This document shows, piece by piece, positions 1 through 6,401 of a stretch of 45,188 bases of DNA. Position 1 is the first letter of the stretch. Each line of letters begins with the position of its first letter. The translations under genes and the position numbers were made by a program. Below the pieces are notes generated by a model that did no database searches, was not told the DNA's origin, and was given only the letters and a program-made list of their open reading frames with translations. This stretch comes from Erythrobacter donghaensis (GTDB lineage: Bacteria; Pseudomonadota; Alphaproteobacteria; Sphingomonadales; Sphingomonadaceae): the NCBI RefSeq assembly GCF_001557325.1, contig NZ_LSJS01000268.1:1-45188 (forward strand), in the 5' to 3' direction.

Positions 1-169
1 GGGGTCTGGCCCATCGCTCCGGCCCCGTCCCCCTCTCAACTCCGACTAGGCAGCATGCTGCCAAGTCTCCGTATCTCTCCCGCAAGGGGAGAGAAATCTA
101 TGACCGCAATCGGGTCGCTTGCCGAACGTCAGCTTTTGGCAAGACCAGCAGCAAAACAGCTGAAGCTCC

Positions 170-1162
170 TCACCCCTTATCAAACGCCGCCTGCACCTTC
201 GCCGCATCGGTCACCCCGTTCGCGACCAGCACCATCAGCAGCACCCGCGCCTTGGCCGGGCCGAGCGCCCTTGCCGCCACCAGCCCGAGCACGTCGTCAT
301 CGACCTCGACATTGCGGTCGACCAGCCCTTCGTCGACCCGCGAGGCGCGCACCACCGGCACGCCGCTTGCCGCCGCGCGGGCGAGGGCCTCCAGCACCAC
401 GCGGGGCGCATTGCCCTGCCCCATGCCGGCCAGCACGATTCCGCGCGCGCCGATGCCGAGCAGCGCCTCGACCGGTTTTTCGTCCATCCCCGCGCCTGCC
501 GTCAGGATCGCGACGCGCGGCAGCTCCGCCGGGAAGGGATAGCGCGCCGCCTCACCCATGCGGTGCGCGGGGCCGAACCAGTCGAGGCTCGAGGGGGTGA
601 CGCGCGCCAGCGGCCCCCTCGGGAAGGTGCGGAAGGCGTCGATGCTGCTCGTCGCCGCCTTGCGGGCATCGCGCGCGGCGAGCACCGCGTCGCCCATCAC
701 CAGCATCACGCCGCGCCCCGCGGCCTGAGGGTCGCCCGCGACCCTTACCGCGTTGGCGAAATTCCGCATCCCGTCCGCGCCGACGGCATCCGCCGGACGC
801 ATCGCGCCGACGAGGATCACGGGCTTGGCGGTGGGCAAAGTGAGGTCGAGCAGCAGCCCCGTCTCCTCCGCCGTGTCGGTGCCGTGGGTGATGATCACGG
901 CGTCCACCCCGCGATCGTCCATCGCCCCCGCGCAGGCCGCATGAAGCGCCTGCCACTCGGCAAAGCCGATATCCTGCGAGCCGATGCGGGCGATCTCCTG
1001 CGGGTGCAACTCCGCCGCCAGCCCCAGCGCCGCAAGGTGCCCGACCAGCACCTCCAAGGACAGCCCACCGGGCCGGTAAGCCGCCCCCGTCCCGCTCGCG
1101 CCCGATCCGGCAATCGTGCCGCCGGTGCCGAGGACGAGAATGCGGGGCGTGCGCGTGCTCAT
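170..1162 (-). CDS. L-asparaginase (asparaginase/glutaminase family)
   Basis: Predicted to hydrolyse L-asparagine to aspartate and ammonia. The 330-residue length is normal for the family. The N-terminal GTGGTIAGSG motif carries the nucleophilic threonine, and THGTDTAEETG about 80 residues later carries the second catalytic TDT triad, so both active-site threonines are present. MRPADAVGADGMRNFANAV matches the conserved segment that supplies further active-site residues. No signal peptide is visible, so a cytoplasmic enzyme is inferred. The start lies 10 bases after the stop of the upstream acetyltransferase gene on the same strand, which suggests a two-gene transcript. Periplasmic type II versus cytoplasmic type I specificity cannot be decided from motifs alone. 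Confidence 0.93.
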   Translation of the reverse strand: MSTRTPRILVLGTGGTIAGSGASGTGAAYRPGGLSLEVLVGHLAALGLAAELHPQEIARIGSQDIGFAEWQALHAACAGAMDDRGVDAVIITHGTDTAEETGLLLDLTLPTAKPVILVGAMRPADAVGADGMRNFANAVRVAGDPQAAGRGVMLVMGDAVLAARDARKAATSSIDAFRTFPRGPLARVTPSSLDWFGPAHRMGEAARYPFPAELPRVAILTAGAGMDEKPVEALLGIGARGIVLAGMGQGNAPRVVLEALARAAASGVPVVRASRVDEGLVDRNVEVDDDVLGLVAARALGPAKARVLLMVLVANGVTDAAKVQAAFDKG

Positions 1163-1172
1163 GTCCCTGCCC

Positions 1173-1781
1173 CTAGCCTTGGCACGCGCCCTCGCCTAGC
1201 GGCTCGTTGCCGAACTGATCGAACACCGCCGCGAGCCCCGGCACATCGGGCTCGGCCCGCAGGGTCGCAAGCGCATCTTCGATGTCGATCGACAGCTCGG
1301 AGACCCCGCCCGCATAGCCGACCCCCTTCGCCCCCAGCGCGCGCGCCAGCGCCAGCGCCGGGCGGTTTTCGGGCAGGACGTGGACGGTGAAATGCTCGTA
1401 GCCCTCGCGCGTGCAATCGAGCAGCAGCACCGCCGTCAGCAGCCGCGCAAGGCCGCGACCGTGATAGGCGTCGATCACCGCGACCGAGAACTCCGCCGCA
1501 TCCGGATCATCCTTGTCGCGGAAGGCGTGGACCACGCCCAGCGCCGGGGTATCGGCGAGGTCGCTCCGCAGTGCGCCCCAGGCGAGGTGATCGTGGCCGT
1601 CGGGCGAGGCCAGCGCGCGCAGCACCTGTGGCGGAGCCTCGCGCATTCCCGAGAAGAACCGCAGGTAGCGCGACTGCGGCGAAAGCTGCGCGATGCCCTC
1701 CTTCAGCCGCGCCTCGTCCGCGCGGTTCACGCGGCGGATGCACACCGGGGTGCCGTCATTGAGAGCTGTGTGAATGGCCAT
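1173..1781 (-). CDS. GNAT-family N-acetyltransferase
   Basis: A 202-residue protein with the GNAT fold. The acetyl-CoA pyrophosphate-binding loop is visible as AYHGRGLARLL (R/Q-x-x-G-x-G/A pattern), followed by HVLPENRPALALARALG, the typical motif B helix. The N-terminal part (VRRVNRADEARL-type start, then SRYLRFF) resembles the acetyltransferase module found fused to ADP-forming acyl-CoA synthetases, the protein-lysine acetyltransferase group; here it stands alone. An AGGAGGAG Shine-Dalgarno sequence lies upstream of the ATG on the minus strand. It precedes the asparaginase gene by 10 bases. Substrate unknown; protein acetylation is one inference. Confidence 0.85.
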   Translation of the reverse strand: MAIHTALNDGTPVCIRRVNRADEARLKEGIAQLSPQSRYLRFFSGMREAPPQVLRALASPDGHDHLAWGALRSDLADTPALGVVHAFRDKDDPDAAEFSVAVIDAYHGRGLARLLTAVLLLDCTREGYEHFTVHVLPENRPALALARALGAKGVGYAGGVSELSIDIEDALATLRAEPDVPGLAAVFDQFGNEPLGEGACQG

Positions 1782-1841
1782 CGTGCCTGCCGACTCCTCC
1801 TGCCCCGCCTGCTGCCTGCGCCGTCCGCCTATCCTAGCGGC

Positions 1842-1869
1842 TTGACCCGCACACCAACACAGCTAAACC
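1842..1869 (+). promoter_or_regulatory. Candidate sigma-70-type promoter of tRNA-Val
   Basis: TTGACC at 1842-1847 and TAAACC at 1864-1869 are separated by 16 bases and lie about 23 bases before the mature tRNA 5' end. Spacing and the -35 box are good; the -10 box is weak. Confidence 0.4.
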
Positions 1870-1891
1870 GCGCCCGGCCCACGAAGCCGTG

Positions 1892-1967
1892 GGGCGGTTA
1901 GCTCAGTTGGTAGAGCATCTCGTTTACACCGAGAGGGTCGGCGGTTCGAGCCCGTCACCGCCCACCA
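1892..1967 (+). tRNA. tRNA-Val, anticodon UAC
   Basis: Full cloverleaf. Acceptor stem GGGCGGT (1892-1898) pairs with ACCGCCC (1957-1963); discriminator A1964; CCA encoded at 1965-1967. The anticodon stem TCTCG/CGAGA closes the loop TTTACAC, giving anticodon TAC (Val GUA codon). The T loop is TTCGAGC. Its 3' half is repeated imperfectly at 9891-9935, which makes this gene the likely attachment site of the block between. Confidence 0.97.
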
Positions 1968-2126
1968 GGCGATGAACCCGATGACCGGACTGCCTATCCC
2001 CGGGAGCGCGGCGCCAGCAGGGCGGCGGCCAGACCATCGACGATGAACCGCTTTGTCAGCGGCCCCAGCACGTCGGCCGCCATGGAAGCGCGCCGATCAC
2101 GGCATTCCCGCAAATCGCCTCGGCGT

Positions 2127-2154
2127 GAATTAAACCGGCTGCACCGCTCGTTTC
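2127..2154 (+). promoter_or_regulatory. Putative ECF-sigma promoter, site A
   Basis: Matches the shared pattern GnATkAArC-N13-CGTTTy: -35 part starts at 2127 (TTAAAC at 2130-2135), -10 part CGTTTC at 2149-2154. It is 49 bases before the GTG start of the small exported protein. From TTAAAC onward it aligns without gaps to site B, including a shared CGTTTCATCC end. Confidence 0.6.
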
Positions 2155-2203
2155 ATCCGTGACCGTCCCGATCGGGGCGAGCAGCAATGAAAGGAGACAT
2201 CAC

Positions 2204-2548
2204 GTGAAACTCGCAATCGCTACCCCGGTCATCGCCCTGGGCATGATCGCGGCCGCCGGGCACGCCGCCGCAAGCGACCTTTACGAGGAGCGGCTTGCCC
2301 GTGCCGAAGAGCACCTGATCCTCGCCGCACCGATCGCCGGGATCGAGAACAGCCTGTGGTATGACTACCGCATCGACATCACCGAAGCGCAGAAGGAGCT
2401 GCGCGCCGACCTTGGCCGGGCGAGCGATATCGAGGACCTGCGCGATGCGTGGGAGGAATATGCCCGCGAATTGCGGACCGAACGCAAGCACTACATCGAG
2501 GAGATGGCGGAGCGCGGCTATCGCTCGGGCACGGTGACGGTGGGCTGA
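2204..2548 (+). CDS. Small exported protein, helical, unknown function
   Basis: I chose the GTG at 2204 because AAGGAGA lies 7 bases upstream and translation from it opens directly with a signal peptide (VKLAIATPVIALGMIAAAGHAAAS); an upstream ATG at 2159 would put 15 polar residues before it and overlaps the promoter motif. The 114-residue product, about 90 after cleavage, is charged and probably helical (repeated E/R/L pattern, EEYARELRTERKHYIEEMAERG). No family recognised. The upstream promoter element is shared with the subtilase and the 5274 gene, so I infer it belongs to the ECF regulon of this block. A hairpin terminator follows at 2583. Confidence 0.75.
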   Translation: MKLAIATPVIALGMIAAAGHAAASDLYEERLARAEEHLILAAPIAGIENSLWYDYRIDITEAQKELRADLGRASDIEDLRDAWEEYARELRTERKHYIEEMAERGYRSGTVTVG

Positions 2549-2582
2549 TCCGCCGCACTTCTTTCCATCGAGGCACCGGGAC

Positions 2583-2610
2583 GGGGCTGGCGTGATGCCG
2601 GCCCCTTCTT
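2583..2610 (+). terminator. Rho-independent-like terminator
   Basis: Stem GGGGCTGGC (2583-2591) and GCCGGCCCC (2597-2605), nine pairs with one T-G wobble, five-base loop, then TTCTT. Placed between the convergent ends of the 2204 gene and the anti-sigma gene. Confidence 0.6.
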
Positions 2611-2623
2611 GCATGTGGTCTCG

Positions 2624-3343
2624 TCAGGGCTGCTTCCATCCGCGCGCGCGCGCGGCACGCTCCTGCGCGGCGTCCAGAGCGTCTCCCGCCGCCATGTCCT
2701 GGGCCGCTGCGAGCAGATCGGCTTCGCTGCCGGCCTGACGGAACTCGGTTGCCTGCCCATCGCCCAGGGCGAACTGCTGCTCGATCCTCCAGCCGGTGTC
2801 ATCGCGGCAGGCAATCCCGCCGGCGTCAGCCCCTCGCCACGCGCGGCACAGATCACCGTCGTCGCGCGCGAAGCTGAGCAGGATGCGGGTGCCTGCCTCG
2901 GCGGGCTGGGTGGCGGCAAGCTGCGTATCGAGCGCGGCAGCCAGCTCGCCCTGGGCGTAGCCCTCGGGCGTGCTCGCCTGCCATGGCTGCAAGACCGCGA
3001 GCACCAGCGAGGCCGCCAGGGCCGGACCGGCAATGGGCACCCAGCGCCGAACTGCCGGTGCAAGGCCCCGCTTCTGCCGGGCGGCAGCGATGCTGGCGAC
3101 CTGCGAGTCGCTCGTCCCGGCGTCATGCGTCGGCGTGACGAGCAGCGCAGCAAGGCCGGGCGGCACCGCCTCTTCGGCGATCGGCGCATAATGCCCGGAC
3201 AAAGTGGCCCTGAGCGCGCGGTGAGCCTGAACCTCGCGGGCGAGCGCCGGGTCCGCGGCGATTGCCGCCTCGACCTCGGCCTGCTCGGCAGCGCCCAGCT
3301 CGCCATCGGCATAGGCTGCCAGCATTTCCCGGGTCACGCTCAT
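2624..3343 (-). CDS. Membrane-anchored anti-sigma factor
   Basis: The start is taken at the ATG at 3343 because it overlaps the sigma-factor stop as ATGA, the usual translational coupling of sigma/anti-sigma pairs; the longer frame upstream lies inside the sigma gene. The 239-residue protein begins with MLAAYADGELGAAEQAEVEA, the typical N-terminal helix pair of anti-sigma domains (DGEL motif). It has one membrane segment at about residues 101-118 (WVPIAGPALAASLVLAVL). The rest, about 120 residues, would be periplasmic and contains two cysteines, which could sense the envelope. No zinc-binding HxxxCxxC motif is seen, so it is not of the ZAS type. It presumably holds the ECF sigma inactive until a signal arrives. 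Confidence 0.88.
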   Translation of the reverse strand: MSVTREMLAAYADGELGAAEQAEVEAAIAADPALAREVQAHRALRATLSGHYAPIAEEAVPPGLAALLVTPTHDAGTSDSQVASIAAARQKRGLAPAVRRWVPIAGPALAASLVLAVLQPWQASTPEGYAQGELAAALDTQLAATQPAEAGTRILLSFARDDGDLCRAWRGADAGGIACRDDTGWRIEQQFALGDGQATEFRQAGSEADLLAAAQDMAAGDALDAAQERAARARGWKQP

Positions 3344-3876
3344 TGCGCATCCTCCAGCATCGCCATCAGCGCGTCGCGCCCGCGCACCAGCCGTGAATTG
3401 AGCGTGCCCACCGGGCAGCCGACGATCTCGGCCGCCTCCTTGTAGGACCATCCCTCGACCATCACCAGCAGCACCGCCTCGCGCTGTTCTTCGGGCAGCC
3501 GGGCCATGGCGCGATCGACCAGAGACAGCTCGACCGCCGCTTCCTGGCTACCGTCACCGCCAACCGCGAGACCCGCGTCCGGATCCACGAAGGTCTCGCG
3601 GCGGCGCGCCGTCGCACGGGCCTCGTCGATGAATATGTTGCGCATGATCCGGTACATCCAGCTGTCGAGCCGCGTCCCCTCCTGCCACTGGTTGCGGCGG
3701 GCAAGGGCGCGTTCGATGGTCATCTGGCACAGGTCGTCGCCGTCGGCCCGGGACCCGGCAAGCCCGATCGCGAACCGCCGCAGCCGCGGCAGCAGATCGA
3801 GCACCTGGTTTTCGAAGCTCTCGGGCAGCGTTCCTTGCCTTTCTGCGGATGAAACGGATGGGCCTGTCCGTTTCAT
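3340..3876 (-). CDS. ECF-family RNA polymerase sigma factor
   Basis: Carries region 2 (about residues 25-90, DGDDLCQMTIERAL then DSWMYRIMRNIFIDEAR) and region 4 (about 117-172, LPEEQREAVLLVMVEGWSYKEAA with helix-turn-helix IVGCPVGTLNSRLVRGRDAL), with no region 3, as expected of ECF sigmas. The stop overlaps the anti-sigma ATG by four bases. The start is uncertain: the ATG at 3876 lies inside the palindromic promoter-like element at 3847-3878 and has no clear Shine-Dalgarno sequence. Family similarity begins only around residue 21, so translation may start lower: a GTG at 3804, or a CTG at 3828 with AAAGG nine bases before it. Probably autoregulated through site D. Confidence 0.92.
   Translation of the reverse strand: MKRTGPSVSSAERQGTLPESFENQVLDLLPRLRRFAIGLAGSRADGDDLCQMTIERALARRNQWQEGTRLDSWMYRIMRNIFIDEARATARRRETFVDPDAGLAVGGDGSQEAAVELSLVDRAMARLPEEQREAVLLVMVEGWSYKEAAEIVGCPVGTLNSRLVRGRDALMAMLEDAQ
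3847..3874 (+). promoter_or_regulatory. Putative ECF-sigma promoter, site B
   Basis: GGATGAAAC at 3847-3855, then 13 bases, then CGTTTC at 3869-3874. The subtilase ATG follows 38 bases later. Same spacing as sites A and C. Confidence 0.6.
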
Positions 3877-3878
3877 CC
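3851..3878 (-). promoter_or_regulatory. Putative ECF-sigma promoter, site D (sigma autoregulation)
   Basis: Reverse strand of the same palindrome: GGATGAAAC then N13 then CGTTTC reading toward the sigma gene. If used, transcription would begin near 3845, downstream of the ATG at 3876, which argues for a lower start codon. Confidence 0.45.
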
Positions 3879-3911
3879 ATGCTTAATGCCAAATGGCGGA
3901 AAGAGACAATC

Positions 3912-5177
3912 ATGCGCGGTGGGACAAAACTTCTGGCTGTGTCGCTGATGGCGGGGGCGCTAGCGTGGCCGCTGGCGGCGCAGCTTCAGGTGCCCGGGGT
4001 TCCGGTTCGCGTGCCGCCCGTCGGCGGAGTGCTGGGCGAGGTCAACGGGCAACTCGAACAGACGGTGGAACAGGCAAGCGCGCTCACCGGGCGCGAGGCA
4101 CGTCGCCTGCTGCAACTTCGCGAGCGCACGCTTGGAAGGCTGCTGCGCGCCAACCCGCAAGCGATCGAGCGTGACGCGGTCGGCAACCTCGCGCGGCGCG
4201 GCGAGTTGCTTGCGACGGGACTTGCCGAACCGGGGTTCGCGGTGCTGGAGCAGGCGGGCTTCCGCGTGCTGGCACGCGAGCAGATCGAGGGGCTCGACAT
4301 CGCCTTCGCGCGCATCGCGGTTCCGGCCGGAATGACGCTGGCCGAAGGGCAGGGGCGCGTCGCAGAGCTTGTCCCCGAAGCCGAGGTGGAGGCCGACACG
4401 CTCCATCTGGAGGCAGGAGGCCAGATGGCGCCTCGCCCGCTTCCGCTTGCTGCGATGGCAGCCGCTGCGACGGCTGCTGCGTCGAACGTCAAGGTCGGGG
4501 TGATTGACGGCGGCATTGGCAAGGCCGTGCCTGTCTCGGGGTTAAGGGGCTTTGCTGCCGGGGCACCGCGCGCCTCCGATCACGGCAGCGCCGTTGCCAG
4601 CCTGCTCCAGGCGCAGGGGATCACGCGGCTGTGGGTTGCCGACGTCTACGGCTCGGACCCTGCGGGCGGCAATGCCTCGGCGATCGCCAAGGCGGTCGGC
4701 TGGTTGACGGCCAGCGGCTGCAAGGTGGTGACGGTCAGCCTCGTCGGGCCGCGCAGCGCCCTGGTGGAGCGCGCGATCACGGCTGCTCAGGGCAAGGGCG
4801 TGGTGGTGGTTGCAGCGGTGGGGAATGACGGCCCGGCGGCACCACCTGCGTTCCCCGCATCCTATGCAGATGTCCTCGCCATCACGGGGGTGGATCGCAA
4901 GGGTCGTGCCCTGATCGAGGCGGGGCGCGCGCTTCATCTCGATTATGCCGCGCCGGGCGCCGGGGTCTTCGCGCGCGACGCGACGGGCAAGATCAAGGCT
5001 TGGCGCGGCACGAGCTTCGCCGCACCGCTCGCCGCTGCGCGGGTGGCCGCAGCGCTCGGCAGCGCAGGCGCGTGGCGTGCACGCGTCGATGCCGAGGCCC
5101 GCGATCTCGGCCCCAGGGGCGCCGACAAGACCTATGGCCGCGGCCTGCTGTGCGGGAGCTGCGCCCAGCGGAAATGA
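3912..5177 (+). CDS. Secreted subtilisin-like serine protease (S8 family)
   Basis: Start at ATG 3912: it has AAAGAGA upstream and opens with a signal peptide (MRGGTKLLAVSLMAGALAWPLAAQ); the upstream ATG at 3849 sits in the promoter palindrome. The 421-residue product has a long N-terminal region (about 30-190, likely pro-domain or partner-binding part, with a leucine/arginine-rich stretch). The catalytic triad follows: Asp199 in GVIDGG, His224 in DHGSAVAS, Ser368 in GTSFAAP; the oxyanion Asn305 is in AAVGNDG. The His motif reads HGS rather than the usual HGT. Divergent from the sigma gene and sharing its promoter element, so it is likely an output of the ECF system, acting in the periplasm or outside the cell. 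Substrate unknown. Confidence 0.9.
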   Translation: MRGGTKLLAVSLMAGALAWPLAAQLQVPGVPVRVPPVGGVLGEVNGQLEQTVEQASALTGREARRLLQLRERTLGRLLRANPQAIERDAVGNLARRGELLATGLAEPGFAVLEQAGFRVLAREQIEGLDIAFARIAVPAGMTLAEGQGRVAELVPEAEVEADTLHLEAGGQMAPRPLPLAAMAAAATAAASNVKVGVIDGGIGKAVPVSGLRGFAAGAPRASDHGSAVASLLQAQGITRLWVADVYGSDPAGGNASAIAKAVGWLTASGCKVVTVSLVGPRSALVERAITAAQGKGVVVVAAVGNDGPAAPPAFPASYADVLAITGVDRKGRALIEAGRALHLDYAAPGAGVFARDATGKIKAWRGTSFAAPLAAARVAAALGSAGAWRARVDAEARDLGPRGADKTYGRGLLCGSCAQRK

Positions 5178-5194
5178 TTCTTGCGCGGGGCCAT

Positions 5195-5222
5195 GCATTA
5201 AGCGCGCGGCCCCATCCGTTTT
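5195..5222 (+). promoter_or_regulatory. Putative ECF-sigma promoter, site C
   Basis: GCATTAAGC at 5195-5203, 13 bases, then CGTTTT at 5217-5222, 51 bases before the ATG at 5274. Spacing is identical to sites A and B. Confidence 0.55.
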
Positions 5223-5273
5223 CCTTTCGAGCGGGCCAGCGGAGGCCCGCTGGACACCTGAAAGGAGACGGAC

Positions 5274-6170
5274 ATGAACAAGCTTATCCTCGCTGCAAGT
5301 GCCATCGCGCTGATCCCCGCTGCCGCACAGGCGCAGCTGCTGGGGGGCGGCGGTCTGGGCGGTGGCCTCGGCGGCGGCCTCGGCGGCACGCTCGGCGGCA
5401 CGATCGAAAGCACCACCACCACCGTCCGCGGCACGGTCGACAGCACCGTGAGCGGTCGCGGCTCGACCCGTGGCAGCCAGTCGGTCGATGCGCGCAAGGG
5501 CACCGTTCAGGCCGAGCGCAGCGCCGAAGGCTCGATCACCGGTTCGACCGGCAGCCTCGCCGATCTGGTCGTGCCCCCGATGGGCGAAATGACGCAGGCA
5601 AGCGGGAGCGGATCGGCGAGCGGCCAGGGCAGCGCCAATGCGCAGTTGATCGGCACCGATGCCGTGACCGGCACCCTCGCGCCGGTGGCGGGCACCGCCA
5701 AGTCCTTCGCCGCGAACACCGCCGGCGGCGCCGTGGGCACGGCCCGCGGCGCCGCCCAGAACGCACCGATGCCAGGCATGCCGGCGATCCCGGCTGCCGG
5801 CAGCATCGCAGGCGAGGGTAGCGGCGGCGCGGCTGGTGCGGGTTCGGCCTCGCTGATGCCCTCGGCGCTCGCCGTCGCGGGTTCGGCCGCAGCGGCAGGA
5901 CAGGGCATGACCAGCGTCGCGCCGGGCATGCCGGTGATGACCCCGGACGGCGCCTCGCTCGGCAAGGTGCGCGAGGTGATCGCCAATGGGCGCGGCGAAG
6001 TCCGGCAGGTGGTCGTCAAGCAGGGCAAGGTCACGCGCACGCTGCCCGCCGGCATGTTCACTGCCTCGGGCAACGCGCTGGTCGCCGGCGAGGCGCAAGG
6101 CAGCGCGGGCAAGTCGGCCCCGGCGGCCGAGGCAGCGCCTGTGCCTGCGGCCGGAAACGACATGCCCTGA
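5274..6170 (+). CDS. Exported Gly/Ala/Ser-rich protein with PRC-barrel-like end
   Basis: AAAGGAGA lies eight bases before the ATG. The 298-residue protein starts with a signal peptide (MNKLILAASAIALIPAAAQAQ) and goes directly into a glycine repeat of GGGL/GGLGG units (about 22-42). A long Ser/Gly/Ala/Thr-rich low-complexity stretch follows. Around residues 218-267 comes an ordered segment, MTPDGASLGKVREVIANG followed by a short beta-type run (EVRQVVVKQGKV), which resembles the start of a PRC-barrel domain. It follows the subtilase on the same strand but has its own promoter-like element (site C) and its own terminator, so it is probably co-regulated rather than merely co-transcribed. It could be a surface or periplasmic structural protein, or a substrate of the protease; both are inference. 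Confidence 0.8.
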   Translation: MNKLILAASAIALIPAAAQAQLLGGGGLGGGLGGGLGGTLGGTIESTTTTVRGTVDSTVSGRGSTRGSQSVDARKGTVQAERSAEGSITGSTGSLADLVVPPMGEMTQASGSGSASGQGSANAQLIGTDAVTGTLAPVAGTAKSFAANTAGGAVGTARGAAQNAPMPGMPAIPAAGSIAGEGSGGAAGAGSASLMPSALAVAGSAAAAGQGMTSVAPGMPVMTPDGASLGKVREVIANGRGEVRQVVVKQGKVTRTLPAGMFTASGNALVAGEAQGSAGKSAPAAEAAPVPAAGNDMP

Positions 6171-6186
6171 TCCGACGGACCGAAAG

Positions 6187-6215
6187 CCCGCCGACCGTCC
6201 CGATCGGTCGGCGGG
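6187..6215 (+). terminator. Hairpin downstream of the 5274 gene
   Basis: Perfect 11-pair stem CCCGCCGACCG / CGGTCGGCGGG with a seven-base loop. No T run follows, so it may stabilise the 3' end ahead of the true terminator. Confidence 0.5.
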
Positions 6216-6225
6216 TTGCGCTGCT

Positions 6226-6260
6226 GGAGACGGCTGCCTCGAGCAGCCGTCTCCCCTTTT
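6226..6260 (+). terminator. Rho-independent terminator
   Basis: Perfect 12-pair stem GGAGACGGCTGC (6226-6237) / GCAGCCGTCTCC (6243-6254), five-base loop, then CCTTTT. Ends the ECF-linked unit before the iron-uptake genes. Confidence 0.8.
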
Positions 6261-6340
6261 GTATGGCCGGGATCGGCTCCCCGTTCCCGACGAGGAGCCG
6301 GCTGGCGGTGTTTGCGAACACCGGCGGGGGAAAAGAGTGT

Positions 6341-6363
6341 TTGCAACTGATAATGATTCGCAC
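6341..6363 (+). promoter_or_regulatory. Fur-box-like operator
   Basis: TTGCAACTGATAATGATTCGC resembles the Fur consensus (GATAATGAT core) with the TGCNA arms common in alphaproteobacteria. It is 39 bases before the TonB receptor start, so iron-dependent repression of the receptor and the coupled PepSY gene is likely. Confidence 0.7.
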
Positions 6364-6401
6364 TAGTAGGGCGCCGTCAGTCAGGCAGGCACAGGATTTC
6401 C

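Larger units (their letters stand above)
3847..3878. repeat. Perfect 12-bp inverted repeat in the sigma/protease divergent region
   Basis: GGATGAAACGGA (3847-3858) and TCCGTTTCATCC (3867-3878) with an eight-base spacer. Each strand reads as the same promoter-like motif, so it can serve both divergent genes. Confidence 0.85.

Noticed and set aside
1..169. Possible gene at the left edge
   Set aside because: The only frame is an Arg/Pro-rich shadow of the asparaginase gene; nothing else seen in these bases.
2199..2210. CACGTGAAAC resembling half a parS site
   Set aside because: The left arm does not match and it coincides with the Shine-Dalgarno/start region of the 2204 gene.
2127..5222. EcfG general-stress promoters (GGAAC-N16-CGTT)
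   Set aside because: The -10-like CGTT fits, but no GGAAC is present at the right distance; the -35 part is GnATkAArC instead.
4542..6098. 518-codon minus-strand frame
   Set aside because: Antisense to the subtilase and Gly-rich protein genes; no start signal or domain.
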